A stretch of 64,000 nucleotides of DNA from Ruegeria arenilitoris (GCF_013032445.1 NZ_WQCA01000009.1:186001-250000); one strand, 5' to 3'; shown: positions 19,126-28,487, counted from the first letter of the stretch. The notes: generated by a model not told the origin, from the letters alone. Made by a program: numbers and translations.

Positions 19126-19764
19126 ATGTTGCGCAAGGCTTTGATGTCGATGCTGTTTATGTTCTGCGGCTTTGCGGCCACAGCCGAGCAGGTGGTGATC
19201 GCAGCTTTAGGGGATTCGCTGACCCATGGCTATGGGCTGCCTGAACAGGATGGCTTTGTGCCTCAGTTGGATCGGTGGCTGCAGGCGCAGGGCGCGGATG
19301 TGCGCCTGATCAACGCCGGTGTGTCCGGAGACACTACGGCAGGCGGCGCGGCGCGGGTGGATTGGACGTTGACGCCAGAAGTGGACGGGATGATCGTGGC
19401 GCTTGGTGGGAATGACCTTTTGCGAGGGATCGACCCGGCAGTGTCGCGTGCCAACCTTGAGGCGATTGTCAAAACGGCGGGCGCGGCGGATGTCGAAACC
19501 CTACTGGTCGGTATGCAGGCACCGGGGAACTATGGCGCCGATTATAAAGAAGCGTTTGATTCCATCTATCCGGATCTGGCGGAGCAATATGAAACCGGCT
19601 ACGCCCCCAGCTTTTTCTCGGGCCTGAATGCTGAAGGCGATCCCGATGCCGCTCGTCGCTATATGCAGCCGGACGGCATTCACCCAAACGCCGAGGGCGT
19701 GGCTTTGATCGTTGAAAACCTGGGACCTTACGTGCTGGAGCTAATCGCCGCGGTCCAGCAATGA
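19126..19764 (+). CDS. tesA: SGNH esterase/lysophospholipase TesA type
   Basis: 212 residues from the ATG at 19126. A signal peptide (MLRKALMSMLFMFCGFAATA) precedes the mature protein. The four SGNH blocks are present: GDSLTHGYG (nucleophile Ser), GVSGDTTAGG (Gly), GGNDLLRG (Asn) and DGIHPNAEG (catalytic Asp and His). It is a periplasmic thioesterase, arylesterase or lysophospholipase. It abuts the L,D-transpeptidase gene tail to tail with no spacer. Confidence 0.92.
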   Translation: MLRKALMSMLFMFCGFAATAEQVVIAALGDSLTHGYGLPEQDGFVPQLDRWLQAQGADVRLINAGVSGDTTAGGAARVDWTLTPEVDGMIVALGGNDLLRGIDPAVSRANLEAIVKTAGAADVETLLVGMQAPGNYGADYKEAFDSIYPDLAEQYETGYAPSFFSGLNAEGDPDAARRYMQPDGIHPNAEGVALIVENLGPYVLELIAAVQQ

Positions 19765-20325
19765 TCAGACGACGGTCACGACGGTCCCGATCGGGACACG
19801 TTCATAGAGATCGATAACGTGTTCGTTCATCATTCGGATACAGCCGTTTGAGACCGCATGACCGATGGTTTGTGGCTGCGTTGTACCATGAATGCGGAAA
19901 TAGGTATCGACGCCATTCTGGAACAGGTACAGCGCCCGCGCGCCCAGAGGGTTGTCACCGCCACCGGGCTGAACATAGTCATTGTCCTTGAACCGCGCAT
20001 AGGTGACCGGTTCGCGCTCGATCATCTCGTCGGTGGGGCGCCAGGTCGGCCACTCTTTCTTGACGTCGATTGTGGCAGTACCGGTAAATTCCAGCCCGGC
20101 CTTGCCCACTCCGCAGCCATAGCGGACCGCCTTGCGCGGCTCGGTCACGTAATAAAGGTAGAATGATCGCGGTGCGACCAGCAACTGACCCGGCTGAAAC
20201 TGCTTTTTGATGCGGACAAATTGCGGTGTGGGATCGTATTCGACAGCTTTCTTCTTTGCCGCAGCAACGCCCGGCACAAGTGTGGCGGCAGCGGTCGCTG
20301 TCAGAAAGGTACGGCGCGTGAACAT
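19765..20325 (-). CDS. L,D-transpeptidase (YkuD domain), Tat-type signal
   Basis: 186 residues from the ATG at 20325. The N-terminus MFTRRTFLTATAAATLVPGVAAA has a twin-arginine motif and Ala-X-Ala cleavage site, so it is probably exported folded. The YkuD catalytic motif HGTTQPQTIGHAVSNGCIRM holds the His and the nucleophile Cys. Such enzymes form 3-3 cross-links in peptidoglycan or attach proteins to it. Length and motif fit the small ErfK/YbiS/YcfS/YnhG group. Confidence 0.93.
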   Translation of the reverse strand: MFTRRTFLTATAAATLVPGVAAAKKKAVEYDPTPQFVRIKKQFQPGQLLVAPRSFYLYYVTEPRKAVRYGCGVGKAGLEFTGTATIDVKKEWPTWRPTDEMIEREPVTYARFKDNDYVQPGGGDNPLGARALYLFQNGVDTYFRIHGTTQPQTIGHAVSNGCIRMMNEHVIDLYERVPIGTVVTVV

Positions 20326-20457
20326 GGCAGCTCTCTTCAAAACAAAAGACAAATCTTGAACCCAATGTCGGAATGATAGCCGATCCGGTCAATCGCCGGG
20401 ATTACATAACGTAAACGTGATGTATTCTGCCTGCCACACATGCCGCGGCAGGAAGGT

Positions 20458-20487
20458 GAAAGGGTGAGGAAATCCCCTCACCCTTTC
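20458..20487 (-). terminator. Terminator hairpin downstream of cspA
   Basis: A perfect 12-bp stem with a 6-base loop pairs GAAAGGGTGAGG (20458-20469) with CCTCACCCTTTC (20476-20487), 7 bp beyond the cspA stop. The T-tract on the minus strand is weak. Confidence 0.7.
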
Positions 20488-20493
20488 AAAAGC

Positions 20494-20700
20494 TTAGGCC
20501 AGCTGAATGTCAGAGGCGCTTTCGCGGCCGTCACGACCTTCGCGCAGCTCGTAAGTGACTTTCTGGTTGTCGGCCAGACCGGTCAGGCCCGAGCGTTCCA
20601 CGGCCGAGATGTGAACGAAGATGTCTTTGCCGCCATCTTCGGGTGCAATAAAGCCGTAGCCTTTGGTGGTGTTGAACCATTTTACGGTGCCTGCGGGCAT
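20494..20700 (-). CDS. cspA: Cold-shock domain protein
   Basis: 68 residues, one cold-shock domain. RNP1 is KGYGFIAP and RNP2 is DIFVHISAVE, and the opening is MPAGTVKWFNTTKGYG. It binds single-stranded RNA or DNA as a chaperone. The start at 20700 follows an AGGAGACAACGG ribosome-binding stretch. The 214 bp upstream contain no gene and may include the long 5' leader usual for csp genes, a possible thermosensor. Confidence 0.95.
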   Translation of the reverse strand: MPAGTVKWFNTTKGYGFIAPEDGGKDIFVHISAVERSGLTGLADNQKVTYELREGRDGRESASDIQLA

Positions 20701-20914
20701 ATCCGTTGTCTCCTGTTTGGTGCTGCCCACGTGGATGCGGCAGCCTGGCGTCGTAGTCTGGATCGAGTGACTGAGCGCCGTAAAAGGAGACAGTAGGTCG
20801 AAATAGAAAAACGTTAGCCCCTTGGATATGGCATTGAGGTGGGCGTGTGGCAAGGGTGGAATGCTTAGACCAGCGCGCGCCCAAAGATAAAGTCGCCAAG
20901 CATTCTAAGCATCG

Positions 20915-21715
20915 CTATGTAATGCGCTGATAGTCTTTGCGGTCGTTTTTCAGCCGGGAGATTTGAATCCGTGTTTCGTCGTCAAGCCCAAGGTCGGCCA
21001 AGCTGTGGATTGGCTTAAGACCTTTCGGGACGATTTTACCATCCCGGGCACTAAGAAAAACAGGGCTCAGTTCCTTTAAGTATCTAGTTTCAGTTAAGCT
21101 ATATGTTCTCTCGTCTTTTCTGACTGACAAGAACATAGCGTTTGCGCCTATGTCAGCCAGAGACATCAAAAGATCATCTTTTTTCTTCACGGCAGAAATT
21201 GAAAACCGGTCAATGTTCCGTATTGGCAAAGCGCGTTCATCAAGAGGAGTGCTTTGAATTGAATGCAAGAGTGAGAGCAAGCTACTATATTGCTGTTCTC
21301 TAGCCTCAATGCATATTCTCACTTTGTCTTTTGAAATGTTGAACTCACCCAGTGCCTGTCCGATCCGCTCGAATAAATACTGAGAAACCTTATTATAATA
21401 ATGCGTTGGAGTTTTTTGAGCTTCTTTTAAGTAGTCTAATAAAGTTAGTTTGTTGGATATTACTCCAAGCATGCCTATCGGTAGCGTTGCTATGGTTCTG
21501 CAGAGATTCACACGCTCAAAGTGACCCAGGTTTGTAGCATGAATTCTGCCTTTCCTATCTCGAAAGTCGGAAAGCCGGTCTGTTATTTGGTCGCGGTTTT
21601 CTTCATTGAAAATTGCCGCACACATACAAAAATACTGAGTCGGCCCAGAACTTGGGTCAGCTTGCAAATTCTTTAAACCAACATCGCCAGATTCATCTAT
21701 AACGATAGTATACAT
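20915..21715 (-). CDS. DUF3800 protein of foreign base composition
   Basis: 266 residues from the ATG at 21715. The N-terminus YTIVIDESGDVG is the DUF3800 signature, an RNase H-like acidic motif (Asp, Glu, Ser, Gly, Asp). The family is often found on islands and beside restriction or defence genes, function unproven. The gene is clearly AT-richer than its neighbours and is rich in Ile, Lys and Ser, which suggests horizontal transfer. It sits alone between cspA and the ettA terminator, with no accompanying mobile gene. Confidence 0.75.
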   Translation of the reverse strand: MYTIVIDESGDVGLKNLQADPSSGPTQYFCMCAAIFNEENRDQITDRLSDFRDRKGRIHATNLGHFERVNLCRTIATLPIGMLGVISNKLTLLDYLKEAQKTPTHYYNKVSQYLFERIGQALGEFNISKDKVRICIEAREQQYSSLLSLLHSIQSTPLDERALPIRNIDRFSISAVKKKDDLLMSLADIGANAMFLSVRKDERTYSLTETRYLKELSPVFLSARDGKIVPKGLKPIHSLADLGLDDETRIQISRLKNDRKDYQRIT

Positions 21716-21738
21716 AAATTTTGGGTAGAAAAACAAAA

Positions 21739-21760
21739 GCGGCGGGTCAAGACCCGCCGC
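21739..21760 (-). terminator. Rho-independent terminator of ettA
   Basis: GCGGCGGGTC (21739-21748) and GACCCGCCGC (21751-21760) form a 10-bp stem whose tip opens to a small loop. On the minus strand it is followed by TTTTGTTTTT. It lies 9 bp past the ettA stop and separates it from the DUF3800 gene. Confidence 0.93.
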
Positions 21761-21769
21761 AAATGAATC

Positions 21770-23437
21770 TCACCGCGCAAACTTCTTGTGCTTCAACCGC
21801 TTGGGCTCCAGCGCGTCTGGTCCCAGGCGACGCTTTTTGTCCTCTTCGTAGTCTTCGAAGTTGCCCTCGAACCATTCCACATGGGCGTCGCCTTCGAACG
21901 CCAGAATATGCGTACAAATCCGGTCAAGGAAGAAGCGGTCGTGCGAGATGACCACGGCGCAGCCAGCGAAATCGACCAGCGCGTCTTCCAGCGCGCGCAG
22001 GGTTTCAACGTCGAGGTCGTTGGTCGGTTCGTCGAGCAGCAGGACGTTGCCGCCCTCTTTCAACAGGCGGGCCATGTGGACGCGGTTGCGCTCACCACCC
22101 GACAGCAACGAGACCTTTTTCTGCTGGTCTCCGCCCTTGAAGTTGAAGGACGAGCAATAGGCGCGGGAATTGACCTGCGCGTCGCCCAGCTGGATGATCT
22201 CGGCACCACCGGTGATCGCCTCCCAGACGGTGTCGTTGTCTTTCAGGTCGTCGCGGGACTGGTCGACATAAGATAGCTCGACCGTGTCGCCCAGCGTGAT
22301 GGTGCCGCTGTCGGGCTGTTCCTGACCGGTGAGCATTTTGAACAGGGTCGACTTACCGGCACCGTTGGGGCCGATGACGCCGACGATGCCGCCGGGGGGC
22401 AGGGCAAAGTCCAACCCTTCGATCAGTTGCTTGTCGCCCATGTGTTTCGACAGCCCCTCAACCTCGATCACCTTGCCGCCAAGGCGCTGGCCGTTTGGGA
22501 TGACGATCTGGGCGCGAGTCAGTTTTTCGCGTTCGGACTGCTCGGCCAGCTCGTTGTAGGCGTTGATCCGGGCCTTGGATTTGGCCTGACGGGCCTTCTG
22601 ACCCTGACGCATCCACTCCAACTCGCGTTGCAGGGTCTTCTGCTTGGATTTGTCCTCGCGGGCTTCCTGCTCCAGCCGTTTGGCCTTTTGCTCCAGCCAT
22701 GCAGAGTAGTTGCCCTCGTACGGAATGCCGCGGCCGCGGTCGAGCTCCAGAATCCAACCGGTGATGTCATCCAGAAAGTAACGGTCGTGGGTGACGATCA
22801 GGATGGTGCCCTTGTAATCGATCAGGTGCTGTTGAAGCCAGGCGATGGTCTCGGCGTCCAGGTGGTTGGTCGGTTCGTCGAGCAGCAGCATGTCGGGCGC
22901 TTCCAGCAGCAGCTTGCAGAGCGCCACGCGGCGTTTCTCGCCACCTGAGAGGTTGGCGATGTTAGCGTCGTCCGGCGGGCAGCGCAGCGCCTCCATCGAG
23001 ACGTCAATCTGGCTGTCGAGGTCCCACAGGTTTTCCGCATCAATCGCGTCCTGCAGGGTGGTCATTTCCTCCATCAGCTCGTCCGTGTAATTCTCGGCGA
23101 TCTCCATGGCGATTTCGTTGAACCGGTCGACCTTGGCCTTTTTCGCGGCCACGCCCAGCATGACGTTTTCGCGGACGGACAGCGATTCATCTAATTGCGG
23201 TTCCTGCGGCAGATAGCCAACCTTTGCACCCTCGGCCGCCCATGCCTCGCCGGTGAAGTCGGTGTCGAGGCCCGCCATGATCTTCATCAGCGTCGATTTA
23301 CCCGCGCCGTTTACGCCGACAACACCGATTTTCACACCGGGCAAAAAGCTCAGGTGGATGTTTTCAAAGCACTTCTTGCCACCGGGATAGGTCTTGGAGA
23401 CACCCTGCATGTGGTAGACATATTGATAGGCGGCCAT
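21770..23437 (-). CDS. ettA: Energy-dependent translational throttle protein EttA (ABC-F)
   Basis: 555 residues from the ATG at 23437, exactly the family length; the frame continues upstream but without family similarity. Two ABC domains: first Walker A GVNGAGKSTLMKIM and signature LSGGEKRRVALCKLLL, second Walker A GPNGAGKSTLFKML and signature LSGGERNRVHMARLL. The linker between them contains the charged arm near DRGRGIPYEGNYSAWLEQKAKR. EttA binds the ribosomal E site and gates the first peptide bond according to ATP/ADP level. Confidence 0.96.
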   Translation of the reverse strand: MAAYQYVYHMQGVSKTYPGGKKCFENIHLSFLPGVKIGVVGVNGAGKSTLMKIMAGLDTDFTGEAWAAEGAKVGYLPQEPQLDESLSVRENVMLGVAAKKAKVDRFNEIAMEIAENYTDELMEEMTTLQDAIDAENLWDLDSQIDVSMEALRCPPDDANIANLSGGEKRRVALCKLLLEAPDMLLLDEPTNHLDAETIAWLQQHLIDYKGTILIVTHDRYFLDDITGWILELDRGRGIPYEGNYSAWLEQKAKRLEQEAREDKSKQKTLQRELEWMRQGQKARQAKSKARINAYNELAEQSEREKLTRAQIVIPNGQRLGGKVIEVEGLSKHMGDKQLIEGLDFALPPGGIVGVIGPNGAGKSTLFKMLTGQEQPDSGTITLGDTVELSYVDQSRDDLKDNDTVWEAITGGAEIIQLGDAQVNSRAYCSSFNFKGGDQQKKVSLLSGGERNRVHMARLLKEGGNVLLLDEPTNDLDVETLRALEDALVDFAGCAVVISHDRFFLDRICTHILAFEGDAHVEWFEGNFEDYEEDKKRRLGPDALEPKRLKHKKFAR

Positions 23438-23548
23438 ATCGCGTCCTCTGGGTCGGAGAAATTGGGTTAAACCGCTAGATATCCAAGCCGGGCGGGCGGG
23501 GCAAGCTGGTGGTTTTGTGAATTTCGCATCGATACAGCCTCGGTTAGA

Positions 23549-24046
23549 TTGGCGCAGTTGGACGCGGGGGACGGTTTGTCGGAACTGGCAGAGTTGATAG
23601 CGGGCTGGGCGCAGCCCGGTCGGGTGGAGTGGATTGGCCTTCGGCCTGAGCGTCGGGCGCAAATGGTTGCTGTGGACGCGGCTATGATGTCAGCCGATGG
23701 GCTTTCCTGCGACCGTGGCCGCGCGGGCAAGCGGGCGGTGACTCTGATCCAACAGGAACATCTGTCGGCGATTGGCGCGTATCTGGGGCAGGGGCCTGTC
23801 ACACCTGACGTTCTACGGCGCAATCTGGTGGTATCTGGGATCAATCTGGCGGCCCTCAAGGGTCGCCAGGTGCGGGTAGGTGAGGCCATTCTGCGCCTTA
23901 CCGTCATCTGTGCGCCTTGCAGCCGGATGGAGGAAGCGTTGGGCAAGGGGGGCTATTCAGCCGTACGCGGCCATGGGGGCTGGTGTGCCGAGGTAGTGCA
24001 ATCCGGGCGGGTTCGGTTGGGCGATTCTGTACAACCTGTTGATTGA
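23549..24046 (+). CDS. MOSC domain protein
   Basis: 165 residues from a TTG at 23549; no in-frame ATG serves. The segment [20 protein letters not shown] and the downstream [17 protein letters not shown] and [15 protein letters not shown] are diagnostic of MOSC, including the conserved Cys that handles sulphur for molybdenum-cofactor enzymes. It is a stand-alone MOSC protein without a fused domain. Its 3' end overlaps an alternative TTG start of nadD by four bases. Confidence 0.87.
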   Translation: MAQLDAGDGLSELAELIAGWAQPGRVEWIGLRPERRAQMVAVDAAMMSADGLSCDRGRAGKRAVTLIQQEHLSAIGAYLGQGPVTPDVLRRNLVVSGINLAALKGRQVRVGEAILRLTVICAPCSRMEEALGKGGYSAVRGHGGWCAEVVQSGRVRLGDSVQPVD

Positions 24047-24078
24047 CAAGCCGCTTGAGTTCTGAACATCAGCAAGGG

Positions 24079-24699
24079 ATGTTGCGCAGCGTTATACCAT
24101 ATGCACGACCCGGGCAGGTCATTGGGCTGTTCGGCGGGTCCTTTGATCCACCGCACAAGGGGCATGTACATGTCACGCTTGAGGCGATGAAAGCGTTTGG
24201 GTTGGATAGCGTGTGGTGGTTGGTGTCTCCGGGCAATCCCTTGAAGGAGCGCGGTCCCGCGCCGTTAAAGCGGCGGATCGAGGCGGCACGAGACGTAATG
24301 CAGCACCCGCGTGTCGAGGTGACGGATATCGAAGCGCTGACCGGAACGCGTGCAACGGCAGACACGCTGGCAGCGTTGCAACAGCTTTACCCGCAGGTGA
24401 AGTTCGTCTGGCTGATGGGCGCCGACAATCTGGCGCAGTTCCACCGCTGGAAGGATTGGCGCCGGATCATGGACAGCGTTCCGGTCGGTGTGGTGGCGCG
24501 GCCGGGGGATCGGATCTCGGCCCGGATGTCGCCCGCGGCCCGGCTTTATGCGTGCTATCGCATCGACGGCCAGGCGCGGCATCTGTTGGGCCGGGCGCAG
24601 GCCCCGGCGTGGTGTTTCGTGAATGTACCGATGGTCGATGTCAGTTCGACCGAGTTGCGCACGCGAGGTGAATGGGGCGACGGAGTGTTGCCTGAATAG
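24079..24699 (+). CDS. nadD: Nicotinate-nucleotide adenylyltransferase
   Basis: 206 residues from the ATG at 24079; a TTG at 24043 in the same frame would add 12 residues and overlap the MOSC gene. The nucleotidyltransferase motif [17 protein letters not shown] is near residue 16, and [15 protein letters not shown] and VSSTELR complete the NadD set. It adenylylates nicotinate mononucleotide in NAD synthesis. The start is uncertain because the AAGG before the ATG is very close. Confidence 0.93.
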   Translation: MLRSVIPYARPGQVIGLFGGSFDPPHKGHVHVTLEAMKAFGLDSVWWLVSPGNPLKERGPAPLKRRIEAARDVMQHPRVEVTDIEALTGTRATADTLAALQQLYPQVKFVWLMGADNLAQFHRWKDWRRIMDSVPVGVVARPGDRISARMSPAARLYACYRIDGQARHLLGRAQAPAWCFVNVPMVDVSSTELRTRGEWGDGVLPE

Positions 24700-24765
24700 C
24701 CATGATCGGCGCATAATCACATTCAATGGTTGTGTGTATTTGATCTCTGGGATTTTAATTGACCC

Positions 24766-26244
24766 ATGGTTGATCGTCTTTCGCGTCGTCTGTTTCTTGC
24801 CGGATTGGGGGCATCGGTTCTAGCTGGCTCGGCTCTGGCTGAAGCCCCTGTGAAATCGTTGCGCCCGCAACTGCGGGGCGAACTGCCCAGCGGAGCTGAG
24901 CGACTCATTCAGGCCGCAGGGCTTAGGGGCGAGGTTGCCTTTGCCGTCGCTGATGCGAAGACGGGTGCTCAGCTCGAAGCCTTTGATGGCGATCAGGGAC
25001 TGCCCCCTGCAAGTGTCGCCAAGGCTTTGACTGCGCTTTATGCGCTGGACGTTCTCGGGGCCGAGTACCGGTTTGAAACAGCCTTGATGGCCGATGGTCC
25101 AATAGAGAATGGCGTGCTGAAGGGTGACCTGATCCTTGTGGGTGGCGGAGACCCACTGCTGGACACCGATGATCTGGCCGGAATGGCGGCCAACTTGCGT
25201 GAGGTCGGGATTGTCGAAGTGCGCGGCGCTTTTAAGGTTTACGACGGCGCGCTTCCTTACGTGTTCAGCATCGATCCCGGGCAACCGGATCACCTGGGAT
25301 ACAGCCCCGCCATCAGCGGCATTTCTCTGAATTTCAACCGCGTTCATTTTGAATGGAAGCGTGGGAGCAACGGATACAATGTGAGCATGGATGCCCAAAC
25401 GGCCCGTTACAGGCCATCCGTGGATATGGTATCAATGCGGGTCGAAAAGCGAAGCTTGCCTATTTACACCTATCAGGCCAGCGCCCGACAAGACCGCTGG
25501 ACTGTTGCGAGAGGTGCACTGGGCGATGGCGGTGCGCGCTGGTTGCCTGTTCGTAAACCGGCTCTTTATGCCGGGGACGTGTTCCGGACCTTGGCGCGCA
25601 CGAACGGTATCGTTTTGGGTCGCGTACAGATCACACGCGAGGCGCCGACGGGCACTGTTCTTGTGGTGCATCAGAGTGATCCACTGGAAAGCATTTTGCG
25701 GGGTATGCTGAAATACTCGACCAATATAACTGCCGAAATGGTTGGAATGGCGGCCTCGAAGGCGCGTGGCGCGGATATCCAAAGTCTGGCTGACTCTGCG
25801 GCCGAGATGAATCGTTGGGCCTCAGACACCTATGGTGTGAACGGGATCGCAATGGTGGACCACTCGGGGCTTGGCGATGCATCACGCGTCGCGCCCGCAG
25901 ATCTGGTTACGGCACTGGTAGCGGCCAAAAAAACTGGGGGGCTACGGCCGTTACTGAAAAAGTTCACTTTAGCAGACAGTCAGGGGCGGCTGGTCAAGGA
26001 CCATCCGATCAGGGTGGACGCCAAGACCGGGACGCTGAATTTCGTGTCCGGGCTGGGCGGGTTCATCACTGCGCCGGATGGATCAGAACTGGCCTTTGCC
26101 ATTTTCACCGCTGATGTTGATCACCGCGCGACCATCCCCCGTGCACTACGCGAGCGGCCAGATGGCGCGCGCAGCTGGAACAATAGATCGCGCAGGCTGC
26201 AACGCGCTCTGATCGAACGCTGGGGGATGTTGGCAGGCAGTTGA
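24766..26244 (+). CDS. dacB: D-alanyl-D-alanine carboxypeptidase/endopeptidase (PBP4 family)
   Basis: 492 residues. The N-terminus SRRLFLAGLGASVLAGSALA looks like a Tat or Sec signal. Penicilloyl-serine motifs: SVAK (in PPASVAKALTALYAL, about residue 84), STN (in KYSTNITAEM) and KTG (in VDAKTGTLN). The large insert between the first two is typical of S13 peptidases. It trims or cleaves peptidoglycan side chains in the periplasm. It ends 2 bp before the convergent TerB-like gene. Confidence 0.93.
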   Translation: MVDRLSRRLFLAGLGASVLAGSALAEAPVKSLRPQLRGELPSGAERLIQAAGLRGEVAFAVADAKTGAQLEAFDGDQGLPPASVAKALTALYALDVLGAEYRFETALMADGPIENGVLKGDLILVGGGDPLLDTDDLAGMAANLREVGIVEVRGAFKVYDGALPYVFSIDPGQPDHLGYSPAISGISLNFNRVHFEWKRGSNGYNVSMDAQTARYRPSVDMVSMRVEKRSLPIYTYQASARQDRWTVARGALGDGGARWLPVRKPALYAGDVFRTLARTNGIVLGRVQITREAPTGTVLVVHQSDPLESILRGMLKYSTNITAEMVGMAASKARGADIQSLADSAAEMNRWASDTYGVNGIAMVDHSGLGDASRVAPADLVTALVAAKKTGGLRPLLKKFTLADSQGRLVKDHPIRVDAKTGTLNFVSGLGGFITAPDGSELAFAIFTADVDHRATIPRALRERPDGARSWNNRSRRLQRALIERWGMLAGS

Positions 26245-26246
26245 GA

Positions 26247-26669
26247 TCAGGTCGTGTGACGCGCCCGTGCACCACGCTCGATCGCGGCGGCGTGCAGGCG
26301 GTCGATGTTCAATTCGTATCGGATTTCTTCCAGCAGGCGCAGCTCGGTTTCCGCAAGCGTTCCGTCGGCCGCAGCCACGTCACAGGCCAGCGCATAAGCG
26401 GTTTCGTGCAGCCGCTCGGGCAGGTTATCACGGATCAGACCGAACAGGGCGTCCAGACCATCCTCTTGTTCGAACAGGTCGAACACGGTTTGTGATACGC
26501 GACGGGTGCGGTCGATGTCATATTCGGCAAAAACCGGCAGCATGTTGACCGCGCCTTCGATCTTGACCAGCTCGGCGGTGCGGATGGTTTCATCTGAGGC
26601 AGAGACCGCAACCATGATCGCGACAAGGCAATCCTGTGGGGACATCGGGTGGGGTACTTGTTCGGTCAT
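26247..26669 (-). CDS. TerB-like tellurite-resistance domain protein
   Basis: 140 residues, all helical. The pattern DCLVAIMVAVSASDETIRTAELVKIEGAV, with acidic residues repeated about 70 positions later in ACDVAAADGTLAETELRLLEEI, matches the TerB/TerB-C fold, which carries metal-binding acidic clusters. No other ter genes are nearby, so it is the stand-alone form common in Rhodobacteraceae, role unknown. Confidence 0.8.
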   Translation of the reverse strand: MTEQVPHPMSPQDCLVAIMVAVSASDETIRTAELVKIEGAVNMLPVFAEYDIDRTRRVSQTVFDLFEQEDGLDALFGLIRDNLPERLHETAYALACDVAAADGTLAETELRLLEEIRYELNIDRLHAAAIERGARARHTT

Positions 26670-26749
26670 GGTCTCGTCCTGATTAGGCTTTCTGCGCCCG
26701 CACGATAGGAGGGCTGGCGCGCAGGTTCAACGGGTTTTGCCGGATTGGT

Positions 26750-27217
26750 TCACAGAATGGGTAGTGGGCCTCGCGTTTTGGTCTGTCGCAACACGAAATT
26801 GCTGCGGGTGTCGCGCACCAGCCCTGACTTCAGCAGCCGTTGCATGATGAAATGCTCAAGGTCTTCGGGGGTTTTGGCATAGACCTTCAGGATGAAGTCA
26901 TGATCCCCTGTGATCGAGGCGCATTCGACGATCTGCGGCTCGGTCTCAACCAGCCGCAGGAACGCGGTGATGTTGTCCTCTTGATGGTCTCGCAAGGCGA
27001 CGTGGACATAGGCGATGGCGTCCAGCCCGACGGACTTGGCCCGCACCTGCGCGATATACCCAGAGACCACACCGGATGCCTCCAGTTCGCGCACTCGCCG
27101 CCAGCATTGCGAAGCCGACAGGCCGGTGCGGTCGGCAAGCTCCTGCATCGACAGGCGTCCATCGGTCTGCAACTGCTGCAGGATGGCAATATCAGCGGGT
27201 TGAAGCGTTTGTTTCAC
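26750..27217 (-). CDS. Lrp/AsnC family regulator, divergent from phhA
   Basis: 155 residues from a GTG at 27217; the frame continues upstream but the family begins at KQTLQPADIAILQQLQ. The N-terminal helix-turn-helix (MQELADRTGLSASQCWRRVRELEASG) is followed by an AsnC ligand-binding domain. Its divergence from phenylalanine hydroxylase suggests that it controls phhAB in response to an aromatic amino acid. The spacer contains an inverted repeat that could be its site. Confidence 0.9.
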   Translation of the reverse strand: MKQTLQPADIAILQQLQTDGRLSMQELADRTGLSASQCWRRVRELEASGVVSGYIAQVRAKSVGLDAIAYVHVALRDHQEDNITAFLRLVETEPQIVECASITGDHDFILKVYAKTPEDLEHFIMQRLLKSGLVRDTRSNFVLRQTKTRGPLPIL

Positions 27218-27239
27218 AATTGATGCCTGTGCGATACGT

Positions 27240-27261
27240 ATTTGCCAAATTAGCCGCAAAT
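27240..27261. promoter_or_regulatory. Candidate Lrp operator between lrp and phhA
   Basis: ATTTGC (27240-27245) and GCAAAT (27256-27261) form an inverted repeat with a 10-bp AT-rich centre, between the divergent starts of the Lrp gene and phhA. Lrp-type proteins bind imperfect AT-rich palindromes of about 15-22 bp. The assignment rests on position and symmetry only. Confidence 0.4.
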
Positions 27262-27325
27262 TTCCGATAAACCAAATAAAACAGTCAGTTCACATGGCTA
27301 TACTTTTCCTAAGGAGGAAAAAGTG

Positions 27326-28126
27326 ATGCCAAAATCGACCAAATACGTCGCCAAGATAGCTGATGCGCGCGGCCATATCGCCTATACGGCTGAGGAAGAC
27401 GCGGTTTGGGCCGATCTCTATGCTGCGCAAGAGAGAAACGTGCAGCGCTACATGGCCCGCGATTACCTTGCAGGGCTGGAACGTCTTGAGCTGCCAAAAA
27501 CCCGTGTACCGTCCTGCGCCGATATCTCGGAGCGTTTGATGGATATGACCGGGTGGCGGGTGCAGCCGGTGCCTGCGCTGATCGGTTTCAAGACCTTCTT
27601 TGGCATGTTGGCTGACCGGGTCTTTCCCGCCGCATCCTTCATCCGGTCGCGTGAGGATTTCGATTACATCGAAGAGCCAGACATCTTTCATGAGATTTTC
27701 GGCCACACGCCTTTGCTGAGCGATCCGCGCTTTGCGGCCTTTAGCCATGCCATCGGCAAGGCCGGCGTACAGGCGAGCGACAAGGATTATTCCTGGCTGA
27801 TCCGACTATATTGGTTCTCGATCGAGTTCGGCCTGCGCCGACAGGATGGAGAGATCAGAGCATTGGGGTCTGGCCTCGCGTCCTCGCCAACTGAATTGGT
27901 CTATGCCGTGGAGAGCCACATTCCTGATCGCGATCCGTTCGATGTTCTGACGATTCTGCGTACGCCCTACCGGATCGACATGCACCAAATGGGCTATTTC
28001 GTGCTAAACTCGCCCGAGGAACTGTTTGCCGCCGCCGACCGAGATTTGCTGGCGGATGTGCGTAAGGCGCAATCTCTTGGGTTGCTGCCGAACAAGTTCC
28101 CGGAAAAAGCAACCGCAGCGGAGTGA
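27326..28126 (+). CDS. phhA: Phenylalanine 4-monooxygenase
   Basis: 266 residues from the ATG at 27326, with a strong AAGGAGG eight bases upstream; a GTG directly before it is also possible. The iron site is HEIFGHTPLL (two His) plus the Glu of YWFSIEFGL, as in pterin-dependent aromatic hydroxylases. It converts phenylalanine to tyrosine using tetrahydrobiopterin and O2. phhB follows after 7 bp. Confidence 0.96.
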   Translation: MPKSTKYVAKIADARGHIAYTAEEDAVWADLYAAQERNVQRYMARDYLAGLERLELPKTRVPSCADISERLMDMTGWRVQPVPALIGFKTFFGMLADRVFPAASFIRSREDFDYIEEPDIFHEIFGHTPLLSDPRFAAFSHAIGKAGVQASDKDYSWLIRLYWFSIEFGLRRQDGEIRALGSGLASSPTELVYAVESHIPDRDPFDVLTILRTPYRIDMHQMGYFVLNSPEELFAAADRDLLADVRKAQSLGLLPNKFPEKATAAE

Positions 28127-28133
28127 ACGGATC

Positions 28134-28487
28134 ATGACCACATCAGGAGAAACCTGCAGCCTTTCGGACCGAACCTGTGTGCCTTGTTCCGGAGGTGTCC
28201 CGGCTTTGACCCGGGACGAGGCCAATACCCACATGGCCGAACTCTCGTCCGACTGGAAGCTGGATACTGAGGCGAAAGAACTCAGCCGTCACTACACGTT
28301 CAAGGGCTTTGCCAAAGCGACCTATTTGGCCAATCTCTGCGCCTGGCTGGCCGATCAGCAGGGGCATCACCCGGATGTCTCGTTCGGCTGGGGTTATGTG
28401 GACGTCAAACTGACCACCCATGAAATCGGCGGTCTCAGCGAGAATGACTTTATCTGGGCGGCCAAACTGGACCAATTGACCGCGTAA
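28134..28487 (+). CDS. phhB: 4a-hydroxytetrahydrobiopterin dehydratase
   Basis: 117 residues from the ATG at 28134. The PCD motif [19 protein letters not shown] carries the catalytic histidines. It dehydrates the pterin product of PhhA so that the cofactor can be reused. The N-terminal extension of about 20 residues contains two cysteines (SDRTCVPC), common in proteobacterial members. Same operon as phhA. Confidence 0.95.
   Translation: MTTSGETCSLSDRTCVPCSGGVPALTRDEANTHMAELSSDWKLDTEAKELSRHYTFKGFAKATYLANLCAWLADQQGHHPDVSFGWGYVDVKLTTHEIGGLSENDFIWAAKLDQLTA

Noticed and set aside
24043..24078. Upstream TTG start for nadD
   Set aside because: It would overlap the MOSC stop and add residues ([11 protein letters not shown]) that do not look like NadD; the ATG at 24079 gives the usual N-terminus.
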